Below, in pieces: positions 16,183 through 23,107 of a DNA stretch of 64,000 nucleotides. This stretch comes from Flavobacteriales bacterium. Lineage in GTDB: Bacteria > Bacteroidota > Bacteroidia > Flavobacteriales_E > Vicingaceae. The stretch spans positions 1-64,000 of the forward strand of contig JAGQZT010000096.1 in assembly GCA_020435335.1 (NCBI GenBank), written 5' to 3'. The translations under genes were made by a program, and so were the position numbers. Each line of letters starts with the position of its first letter. The stretch's first letter is position 1. The notes under the pieces are model-generated. The model was not told the origin of the DNA and did no database searches. It was given only the letters and a program-made list of their open reading frames with translations.

Positions 16183-17136
16183 TTAATGTCCTTTTGCTGC
16201 AATGTACCGCTCGGCCTCCAGGGCTGCCATACATCCTGTTCCTGCGGCGGTAATGGCCTGACGGTAGGTTCTGTCGGCCGCATCACCACAAACGAATACG
16301 CCGGCCACATTGGTTTTAGGTGTTCCCGGTTGAGCATACTTGATGTAGCCTTGTTCATCCAGATCAATGTAATCGGCAAACACTTGAGTATTCGGAGTAT
16401 GTCCGATCGCCACGAAGAATCCGGTACACGGAATCTCTTTGGTTTCTCCGGTCTGGTTATTTTTCACACGAACGCCGGTTACCAGGTCATTTTCTCCCAG
16501 AATTTCTTCGGTTTCCGTATTGTAGAGAATCTCAATGTTCGGGGTATTCTGTACACGTTCCGCCATGATCTTGGAAGCTCTGAACTCATTCCTGCGCACC
16601 AGCATGGTTACTTTGGTACAGATGTTCGATAAGTAATGTGCTTCTTCACATGCTGAATCTCCTGCTCCCACGATTACGGTTTCCTGTCCGCGGTAAAAGA
16701 ATCCGTCGCACACCGCACAAGCCGAAACACCACCTCCCAGTTTCAGGTAATGTTGTTCGGATGGCAGGTTCAGGTATTTGGCAGAAGCACCGGTAGCAAT
16801 GATTACGGTTTGCGCATGAATCTCTTTGGAATCGTCTACCCATACTTTGTGCACATCTCCGCTAAAGTCCACTTTGGTTACCCAACCGTTACGAATATCG
16901 GTATCAAAGCGCTTGGCCTGAGCTTCCAGTTGCATCATCATTTCGGGGCCGGTTACGCCTTCGGGATAACCCGGAAAGTTTTCCACCTCATTGGTTGTGG
17001 TTAATTGTCCACCGGGCTGCATACCCTGATACAAAACGGGATTTAAATTAGCTCGGGAAGCGTAGATCGCGGCCGTGTATCCGGCAGGACCGGAACCGAT
17101 GATCAGGCATTTTACTTTTTCGATTTCTTCTGACAT
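16183..17136 (-). CDS. trxB: Thioredoxin-disulfide reductase
   Basis: 317 residues. It uses NADPH and FAD to reduce thioredoxin in the cytoplasm. The FAD-binding CLIIGSGPAGYTAAIYASRA, the redox-active CAVC (C140, C143) in SACAVCDGFFYRG, the NADPH loop VGAGDSACEEA and the C-terminal GDAADRTYRQAITAAGTGC are all present. It is followed after 20 bases by the hydroxyacyl-CoA dehydrogenase gene. Only the catalytic domains are present, with no fused thioredoxin. Confidence 0.97.
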   Translation of the reverse strand: MSEEIEKVKCLIIGSGPAGYTAAIYASRANLNPVLYQGMQPGGQLTTTNEVENFPGYPEGVTGPEMMMQLEAQAKRFDTDIRNGWVTKVDFSGDVHKVWVDDSKEIHAQTVIIATGASAKYLNLPSEQHYLKLGGGVSACAVCDGFFYRGQETVIVGAGDSACEEAHYLSNICTKVTMLVRRNEFRASKIMAERVQNTPNIEILYNTETEEILGENDLVTGVRVKNNQTGETKEIPCTGFFVAIGHTPNTQVFADYIDLDEQGYIKYAQPGTPKTNVAGVFVCGDAADRTYRQAITAAGTGCMAALEAERYIAAKGH

Positions 17137-17234
17137 GTTATCTTTATTTTTTAATACCTAAGAATTTACAGGCATTAAAATTAACCTTATTTCTAAAGTT
17201 TACAAAGTCAAAAAAATCAGTTTTTTCAACTTTT

Positions 17235-18176
17235 TTAATCCTGAAGGACGATGGTGTCGAAAGAGGCACCATAACCACCCCACACACCAAGGCCTCCACC
17301 CTGAATGTTAGTCTTTACGGTCGTTGGTGCTGCAAACGGATTGGCATTATTGAACGCTGCCGTTTCGAATGTCTCCCAAAACTCAAAGTGAGGCAGGTCG
17401 ATGGTGCAGAACTTTACGAAAACCGTATCTCCCTGCAGAAAATACTCGGAAGTTTCGTTGTTATCTTCCACTGCTGTTGAATTCGGCTCATGCCCTCTGA
17501 AGATGAAGGCATTAAAAGTTAACCCGTTCAGTAATTTATCATCCCACACGGAACCGTCTGCCGGAAGGAACCGGCCGTCCTTTCCTTTGCGTTGGGTAAA
17601 AATCCGATACGCATTGCCGTACTCCGGCGGGTCGGTCTGGTTAAACCACAAGTATCCGTAATTGGAAAATCCGGGTTGATCTTCGTAATAGTAATAGTTC
17701 ATGGCGATCGGTGCGGGAATGGTGGTACTGGCCGACAAATCATGCCCTTCTGCCTGAATACTCAGGGTATATGTCTTCCCCACTTCACCGAAAATGGAGG
17801 TATTGAGCGTGGTATACAAACAGAAGCCGAAGGTTTTGATGTCGATCACCGAAATACCGATCAACACTGAAATCTCATCCAGCAGGGAATCCGGTAAATT
17901 TTCGGTACAGAGTTCCTGCAACTGAACGGAGTTGGTTCCATTCGATACGGTAACAATGGCATCGTGCACGAAAATATTTTTCAGGGTATTGATATCCGTC
18001 GGGGCGAAATAATCGGAAGAACGGGTCAGCAATACGAACGGCGGCTGATTTTGTTCAATCGCTCCTTCTACCACCAGTTTTTCGGTCGTTAACGGAATTT
18101 CCACATCGATCTCTTTCTCGCAAGATGCAAGAAACAAGACCATTGACACCAGAAAGATATTTTTAATTGTTTTCAT
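17235..18176 (-). CDS. DUF4249 lipoprotein, receptor partner 1
   Basis: 313 residues. A short lipoprotein signal (FLVSMVLFLASCEKE, lipobox Cys about residue 19) is followed by VEIPLTTEKLVVEGAIEQNQPPFVLLTRSSDYF, the DUF4249 signature. The family lies next to TonB-dependent receptors across the Bacteroidota and is probably a surface or periplasm-facing lipoprotein that helps the receptor, much as SusD serves SusC. Here a 51-residue membrane ORF lies between receptor and lipoprotein and overlaps this gene's start by 14 bases. The ligand is unknown. Confidence 0.88.
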   Translation of the reverse strand: MKTIKNIFLVSMVLFLASCEKEIDVEIPLTTEKLVVEGAIEQNQPPFVLLTRSSDYFAPTDINTLKNIFVHDAIVTVSNGTNSVQLQELCTENLPDSLLDEISVLIGISVIDIKTFGFCLYTTLNTSIFGEVGKTYTLSIQAEGHDLSASTTIPAPIAMNYYYYEDQPGFSNYGYLWFNQTDPPEYGNAYRIFTQRKGKDGRFLPADGSVWDDKLLNGLTFNAFIFRGHEPNSTAVEDNNETSEYFLQGDTVFVKFCTIDLPHFEFWETFETAAFNNANPFAAPTTVKTNIQGGGLGVWGGYGASFDTIVLQD

Positions 18177-18318
18177 GTCTCTTATTTTTTGTGTACACGA
18201 TTAATCCTGCTATTAAAATGGCTACCCATAAACCGTGAATCATATATGATTGCCCAAAACATAAACTTAAACCCAACCCTATTGCTATACTTAGCCCAAA
18301 TATGCTACCCGTTTTCAT
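18163..18318 (-). CDS. Small hydrophobic protein between receptor and DUF4249 genes
   Basis: A 51-residue frame from ATG at 18318 to TAA at 18163, beginning MKTGSIFGLSIAIGLGLSL and ending in VYTKNKRHENN. It is almost wholly hydrophobic, with a likely helix at about 6-21 and another at 29-42, then a basic tail. The ATG comes three bases after the receptor stop and the frame overlaps the lipoprotein start by 14 bases, the spacing of a translated, coupled gene. No family recognised; function unknown. The second receptor module in the window has no equivalent. Confidence 0.6.
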   Translation of the reverse strand: MKTGSIFGLSIAIGLGLSLCFGQSYMIHGLWVAILIAGLIVYTKNKRHENN

Positions 18319-18321
18319 TCT

Positions 18322-20682
18322 CTAAAAACTAAAGTTCCACGTTACGGAAGGAATGATCCCGAAGAGCGAAACCTGCTTGGCCATAATATCCAGGCTTCCT
18401 TCGTAAATGTTTCCTTCGCTGGTAAAGTATATGAAATAGGGATTTTGCCTGTTGTACACGTTATATACGGAGAAGTTCCAGCTTGATTTAAACTTCTTTT
18501 CTTCTTTTCCTTTCAGGGTCAGGGATAAATCCATACGGTGATATGGTGCCATGCGGTACCAGTTCCGCTCCCCGTATTCGTTCACCAGCTGGCCGTTCAC
18601 AAAATACCTGGAAACAGGCAAGGTCAACGCATTTCCTGTGGCATATACCCAGGTGGCTCCCAGGCTCCATCGCTTGGATAATTCCCAGGTCAGCACTATC
18701 GAAGCATCGTGCCGGCGATCGTAACGGGTGTAAAAATCCAGCCCATTGTTCAACTCCTCGAAATTTCGTTTGGTCCATGACAAGGTATATCCGATCCAGC
18801 CATTGAGCTTGCCGTAACGTTTTTTGAAGAACAACTCGGCTCCGTATGACCAACCCCGCCCGAATGTAAAGGCATTGTCCACATTGTTTCCGGCATTGTC
18901 TTTCGGCAAGGCCCCGTCTTTATATTCGATCTGATTCTGCATGTCCTTATAGTACATCTCAATGGACGTTTCATACTTGTTTTCTTTCAGGTTTTTAAAG
19001 TACCCTACCGCATATTGCGTGGAGAATTGCGGTGCAACCAGGTCGGTACTCGGCACCCACACATCGGTCGGCAACGAAACCGAAGCAAAGGATGCCAAAT
19101 GAATGTATTGATAGTTCTGCGTGAAGGATGCTTTTACCGAATTGGCATCATTGAAGGCATAGCGCATGGTGAATCGCGGCTCCAGTCCGTGATAAAATTT
19201 TACCGTTTCTCCTTTGTCGTACACCACCGTGTCTTTCGGGTTCCCGAATTCATCGTTGTTGTAACGCTTAAAAGGTCCCACATGCTGGAAGGCCGAGTAC
19301 CGCAGACCGCCGTGTACTTTCAACTTCTCGTTGATGTCCCAGTCATCCGACAAATAAAGCGCCATGTCGTTGGCATAATTGATCACGATATCGCCGGTAT
19401 TGAATTCCACATCGCCAGATTCTGCCGTGGCATTACTCGGAATGAATTTATGGAAGATGTAGTTCGCTCCGAACTTTACATTGTGCAGGATCGAAGGCAG
19501 GTAATTGAAATCGAGTTTGGCATTCCAATCCCGGATTCCCGAATAGAGTTTGAACTCAAAATCATTTTGCCCCAATTCCACTTCAAATTTATAATTCGTG
19601 TAGATGGCCGATGTATTGAGGAATAGTTTGTCGTTGAACAGGTGGTTCCAACGCAGGGAGACGGTTGAATTTCCCCAGGGTGTGTTCATGGAGAAACCGT
19701 CATCTTTGTTAACGAAGGTAAAGACATCCCTTCCAAAATAGCCGCTCAGGTACAGGCGGTCTTTACGGGAGAGTATGTAGTTAAACTTAGCATTCAGGTC
19801 ATAGAAATAATAGTTACTGCCTTTGAATTTAGAGGAATCGCTGATAAAAGGCTGTACCAGATCACCGATGTAAGTCCGCCGGCCGGAAATGATAAAGGAT
19901 GCCGTGTCTTTTTTGATCGGTCCCTGCACCGTTAAACGGGACGAAATCAATCCGATCCCGCCGTCCACTTTGTATTCTTTGAAATTTCCGTCATTCATCG
20001 TAATATCAAGTACGGATGACAGTCGGCCTCCATATTCGGCAGGCATACCGCCTTTGATCAGTTTGATGTCTTTAATGGCATCGGCATTGAATACCGAGAA
20101 GAACCCGAATAAATGCGAGGCGTTATAGATCGCGGCTCCGTCCAGCAGGATCAGGTTTTGATCAGGACCACCGCCACGGACATAAAACCCGGCATTTCCT
20201 TCACCGGCCGATTGTACCCCGGGAAGCAACTGGATGGTTTTCAACACATCGATCTCCCCAAAGATAGCCGGCAGGGATTTCACCTTCTGCACCTCCAGCT
20301 CAACCGTACTCATAACCGCCTCCTGGGTGTTCTTATCTTCGCGCTCTCCCACCACCTTAAATTCTTCCGTGGTGATCACATCCTCCTCAATCTCGAAATT
20401 GAATTGCAGATTTTTGTTGAGCGTAACTTTCTTTTCAATGTCTTTATAACCCACATACGATACCACCATCGTATAATCCCCTTCCTGAATGGTAATGGAA
20501 TAAAACCCGTAAGCATTGGTGGTTGTCCCTTTTAAGAGTTCCTTGATGTAAACGGTTGCCCCGATCGAATTCTCTCCGTTGGAAATGTCTTTTACATAGC
20601 CGCTGATGGTGTACTTTTTTTGCGCAAAAGCACCCGTTGCAGCAACGAAGACTAAAAAAAGTATGACTATAAATCTGTTCAC
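18322..20682 (-). CDS. TonB-dependent receptor with carboxypeptidase-like N-terminal domain (copy 1)
   Basis: 786 residues from the GTG at 20682, which starts a clean signal peptide (NRFIVILFLVFVAATGAFAQ). The longer open frame to 20898 reads through a tRNA gene on the other strand and should be ignored. After the signal come a carboxypeptidase-regulatory-like beta-sandwich (YTISGYVKD...GYKDIEKKVTL, about 24-100), a plug domain (VLKTIQLLPGVQSAGEG, FYVRGGGPDQNLILLDG) and a 22-strand-type barrel ending in an aromatic strand (IIPSVTWNFSF). It would import a ligand across the outer membrane using TonB energy. It is followed by a small ORF and a DUF4249 lipoprotein. Ligand unknown. Confidence 0.92.
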   Translation of the reverse strand: MNRFIVILFLVFVAATGAFAQKKYTISGYVKDISNGENSIGATVYIKELLKGTTTNAYGFYSITIQEGDYTMVVSYVGYKDIEKKVTLNKNLQFNFEIEEDVITTEEFKVVGEREDKNTQEAVMSTVELEVQKVKSLPAIFGEIDVLKTIQLLPGVQSAGEGNAGFYVRGGGPDQNLILLDGAAIYNASHLFGFFSVFNADAIKDIKLIKGGMPAEYGGRLSSVLDITMNDGNFKEYKVDGGIGLISSRLTVQGPIKKDTASFIISGRRTYIGDLVQPFISDSSKFKGSNYYFYDLNAKFNYILSRKDRLYLSGYFGRDVFTFVNKDDGFSMNTPWGNSTVSLRWNHLFNDKLFLNTSAIYTNYKFEVELGQNDFEFKLYSGIRDWNAKLDFNYLPSILHNVKFGANYIFHKFIPSNATAESGDVEFNTGDIVINYANDMALYLSDDWDINEKLKVHGGLRYSAFQHVGPFKRYNNDEFGNPKDTVVYDKGETVKFYHGLEPRFTMRYAFNDANSVKASFTQNYQYIHLASFASVSLPTDVWVPSTDLVAPQFSTQYAVGYFKNLKENKYETSIEMYYKDMQNQIEYKDGALPKDNAGNNVDNAFTFGRGWSYGAELFFKKRYGKLNGWIGYTLSWTKRNFEELNNGLDFYTRYDRRHDASIVLTWELSKRWSLGATWVYATGNALTLPVSRYFVNGQLVNEYGERNWYRMAPYHRMDLSLTLKGKEEKKFKSSWNFSVYNVYNRQNPYFIYFTSEGNIYEGSLDIMAKQVSLFGIIPSVTWNFSF

Positions 20683-20711
20683 TCTACACGAAATAACTAT
20701 TTTTGACCTCG

Positions 20712-20719
20712 CAAAATTA
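20712..20719 (-). promoter_or_regulatory. Candidate -7 box for receptor copy 1
   Basis: Minus-strand TAATTTTG fits TAnnTTTG and lies about 30 bases before the GTG at 20682, consistent with that start. A CAAA on the plus strand 25 bases away is too far for a good -33 box. Confidence 0.35.
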
Positions 20720-20762
20720 AGACTTAAAACATGGAGTCTGCTTGCAAAATATGTTAAAAGTT

Positions 20763-20840
20763 CGGGATGTAGCTCAGCTCGGTTAGAGTACACGTCTGGG
20801 GGGCGTGGGGTCGCTGGTTCGAATCCAGTCATCCCGACCA
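20763..20840 (+). tRNA. tRNA-Pro (anticodon GGG)
   Basis: Cloverleaf: acceptor CGGGATG pairs with CATCCCG; D-arm GCTC...GAGT; anticodon stem CACGT / GCGTG around loop CTGGGGG, giving anticodon GGG; T-arm CTGG-TTCGAAT-CCAG; encoded CCA at 20838-20840. It reads CCC and CCT proline codons. A strong hairpin terminator follows at once. Confidence 0.96.
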
Positions 20841-20844
20841 CGCT

Positions 20845-20874
20845 AAAGAAGCTTTGAATCGTCAAAGCTTCTTT
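20845..20874 (+). terminator. Hairpin terminator after tRNA-Pro
   Basis: Perfect 13-base stem (AAAGAAGCTTTGA / TCAAAGCTTCTTT) with loop ATCG, starting five bases after the tRNA CCA. The T-run after it is short (GATTTT). Being symmetric, it could also stop transcripts coming from the right. Confidence 0.8.
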
Positions 20875-20883
20875 GATTTTCAG

Positions 20884-20891
20884 TAATTTTG
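20884..20891 (+). promoter_or_regulatory. Candidate -7 box before the RNA methyltransferase gene
   Basis: TAATTTTG fits TAnnTTTG, but it ends only five bases before the ATG at 20897, which would give an almost leaderless transcript, and no -33 box is at the right distance. Weak. Confidence 0.25.
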
Positions 20892-20896
20892 ACACC

Positions 20897-22078
20897 ATGA
20901 ATCTTCAAGGAAAAAATATGCAGTTGCTGGCCAAAACATCATTCGGTCTCGAAGAGGTTTTGGCTAAAGAATTGCGGGATTTGGGTGTTAATGAATTGAG
21001 TATCATCAACAGAGCGGTTTCTTTTACGGGCGACCTCGAAATGCTTTACAAAGCCAACATCTGGCTGAGAACCGCGAACCGCATCCTGCTTCCTATTCAT
21101 CAATTCAGGATCAGCAGCATCGACGACCTCTACAACCAATGTAAAAAGATCGCCTGGGAAGATTATTTTGGGGTTGATCAATCCTTTGCCATCGATGCTA
21201 CCGTTTTCTCCAAATTATTTAAACATACGCAGTTCGCTGCCTACCGAAGCAAGGATGCCATCGCAGACCGGTTCCGGGATCGATTCGGCAAACGCCCGAA
21301 CGTGGAGAAAGATCATCCCGATGTCCGCATCAACATCCACATTGATACCCTGAACCAGGTAACCATCAGCCTCGACAGCTCCGGCGATCCGTTATTCAAA
21401 CGGGGCTATCGCGACAGCCGAAGCATCGCTCCGTTAAAAGAAGACCTGGCTGCGGGGCTCATCCTCCTCTCGGAATGGGATAAAAACTCGCATTTTGTCG
21501 ATCTATTCTGCGGATCGGGTACCCTCCTCATCGAAGCCGCCCTGATCGCCAACAACATTCCTCCCAACATCAACCGGGCGGTATTCGGCTTCATGAACTG
21601 GAAAAACTTCGATGAAAAATTATTCGATCAGGTGGTTGAAGAAGCCCTGAATCAGGAAGTTGATTTTAAGTATGACATCATTGGTATCGAGATCGACGGA
21701 CGGGTGATGGGCATGAGCCGGGCTAACATCCAGGCGGCAGGACTTACCGATAAAATCCGTTTATTTAAGCGCGACTTCAAGGATTTCAAACCGCCTCATG
21801 GTGATGGCATCATCGTCTCCAACCCGCCTTACGGGGAACGCATCGGTGAAAATGTAGATGATCTCTACAAACAACTGGGCGACACATTCAAGGAAAGATA
21901 CGACGGCTGGAGCGGCTGGATCATCAGCTCGAATATGGAAGCCCTGAAAAAGGTTGGCCTGCGTCCTTCGAGAAAAATCAAATTATACAACGGCAGCCTC
22001 GAATGCCGGTTCATGAAGTACGACATGTACAAAGGCACCAAGAAAATACACAAATTACAAGACCCAGACTCTAAATAA
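20897..22078 (+). CDS. THUMP-domain class I rRNA guanine-N2 methyltransferase (RlmL N-terminal-like)
   Basis: 393 residues from the ATG at 20897. The frame opens earlier at a TTG (20873), but that falls in the tRNA terminator. An N-terminal ferredoxin-like/THUMP region (about 1-160) is followed by the UPF0020 methyltransferase: FVDLFCGSGTLLIEAALIA as SAM-binding loop and VSNPPYGERIGE as the NPPY catalytic motif. It probably methylates a guanine N2 in 23S rRNA (the G2445 type), in the cytoplasm. A weak hairpin ends it before pfkA. Confidence 0.92.
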   Translation: MNLQGKNMQLLAKTSFGLEEVLAKELRDLGVNELSIINRAVSFTGDLEMLYKANIWLRTANRILLPIHQFRISSIDDLYNQCKKIAWEDYFGVDQSFAIDATVFSKLFKHTQFAAYRSKDAIADRFRDRFGKRPNVEKDHPDVRINIHIDTLNQVTISLDSSGDPLFKRGYRDSRSIAPLKEDLAAGLILLSEWDKNSHFVDLFCGSGTLLIEAALIANNIPPNINRAVFGFMNWKNFDEKLFDQVVEEALNQEVDFKYDIIGIEIDGRVMGMSRANIQAAGLTDKIRLFKRDFKDFKPPHGDGIIVSNPPYGERIGENVDDLYKQLGDTFKERYDGWSGWIISSNMEALKKVGLRPSRKIKLYNGSLECRFMKYDMYKGTKKIHKLQDPDSK

Positions 22079-22100
22079 AACCGTACTTTAGAAGGATAAA

Positions 22101-22126
22101 AACTCCTCGTTTAGGAGGGTATTTTT
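22101..22126 (+). terminator. Weak hairpin between methyltransferase and pfkA
   Basis: Five-base stem CTCCT / AGGAG with loop CGTTT, then GGTATTTTT. The same T-run forms TATTTTTG at 22120-22127, which fits the -7 promoter box 8 bases before the pfkA ATG, so the site may be terminator, promoter or both. Neither role is strong. Confidence 0.35.
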
Positions 22127-22135
22127 GAATCGATT

Positions 22136-23107
22136 ATGAAAAGAATAGGCGTTTTTACATCAGGTGGAGATTCTCCGGGCATGAACGCTGCCGTGAGAGC
22201 GGTGGTTCGAACCTGCTTCTACAATAACGTGCAGGTTTTTGGCATTTACGAAGGTTACAAAGGACTGATCGAAGGCAACATCAAAGAACTGCAATCGAGT
22301 GATGTGAGCAACATCATTCAACGGGGCGGAACCATCCTGAAAAGCGCCCGCTGCAAAGAATTCCACCTGACGGAAGGCCGACAAAAAGCGTTTGAAAACA
22401 TTCAACGATTCGAACTCGACGGCATTGTTGCCATTGGTGGCGACGGAACCTTTACCGGAGCCAGCATCTTCAACAAGGAGCATAACATTCCCTTTATCGG
22501 AATTCCGGGAACGATTGATAACGACTTATACGGCACCGATAACTGCATCGGTTACGATACAGCTCTCAATACCGTAATCGAAGCGGTAGACAAAATCCGC
22601 GATACGGCCAGCTCGCACAACCGCCTCTTTTTGGTGGAAGTGATGGGGCGCGATGCCGGATTCATTGCCCTGCGCAGCGGCATCGGGGTTGGCGCCGAAG
22701 CCATCCTCATCCCGGAAACGCAGACCTACATCAACGAACTGGTGGATAAACTCGAAAGCGGCAAAAAGAAGCACAAACAAAGCATGATCGTGATCGTGGC
22801 CGAAGGCGATGATGCCGGCAATGCCCATGAGATTGCCGAAAAGCTGAAAGGCAAGTGCCCTGCTTACGACACCCGCGTAACGGTTCTGGGTCATATCCAG
22901 CGTGGCGGAAGCCCTTCCGCTGCCGACCGCGTTTTAGCAAGCCACCTGGGCTATGCCGCCGTGAATGCATTGCTGGCCGGTAAGACCAACGTGATGGTTG
23001 GCATTGTAAACAAGGAAGTGGCTTATACGCCTTTCGAGAAAGCCATCAAACACCACCGGGAAATCAATAAAAACCTACTGGAACTGGCCGAAGTGCTGTC
23101 TTGTTAA
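22136..23107 (+). CDS. pfkA: ATP-dependent 6-phosphofructokinase
   Basis: 323 residues, standard length. It phosphorylates fructose-6-phosphate in glycolysis. GVFTSGGDSPGMNAAVRAVVR binds ATP, GGDGTFTGA follows, PGTIDNDLYGTDNCIGYDTA carries the catalytic Asp, and MGRDAGFIALRSG binds the sugar phosphate. The Gly (not Lys or Asp) in GGDGT is that of ATP-dependent enzymes. Its stop TAA overlaps the priA ATG (TAATG), an unusual but clear coupling of a glycolytic gene to a replication restart gene. Confidence 0.97.
   Translation: MKRIGVFTSGGDSPGMNAAVRAVVRTCFYNNVQVFGIYEGYKGLIEGNIKELQSSDVSNIIQRGGTILKSARCKEFHLTEGRQKAFENIQRFELDGIVAIGGDGTFTGASIFNKEHNIPFIGIPGTIDNDLYGTDNCIGYDTALNTVIEAVDKIRDTASSHNRLFLVEVMGRDAGFIALRSGIGVGAEAILIPETQTYINELVDKLESGKKKHKQSMIVIVAEGDDAGNAHEIAEKLKGKCPAYDTRVTVLGHIQRGGSPSAADRVLASHLGYAAVNALLAGKTNVMVGIVNKEVAYTPFEKAIKHHREINKNLLELAEVLSC

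Noticed and set aside
20606-20857. 83-residue plus-strand frame crossing tRNA-Pro
   Set aside because: Its C-terminal part (SGCSSARLEYTSGGRGVAGSNPVIP) is the sense-strand translation of the tRNA itself, a known annotation artefact.
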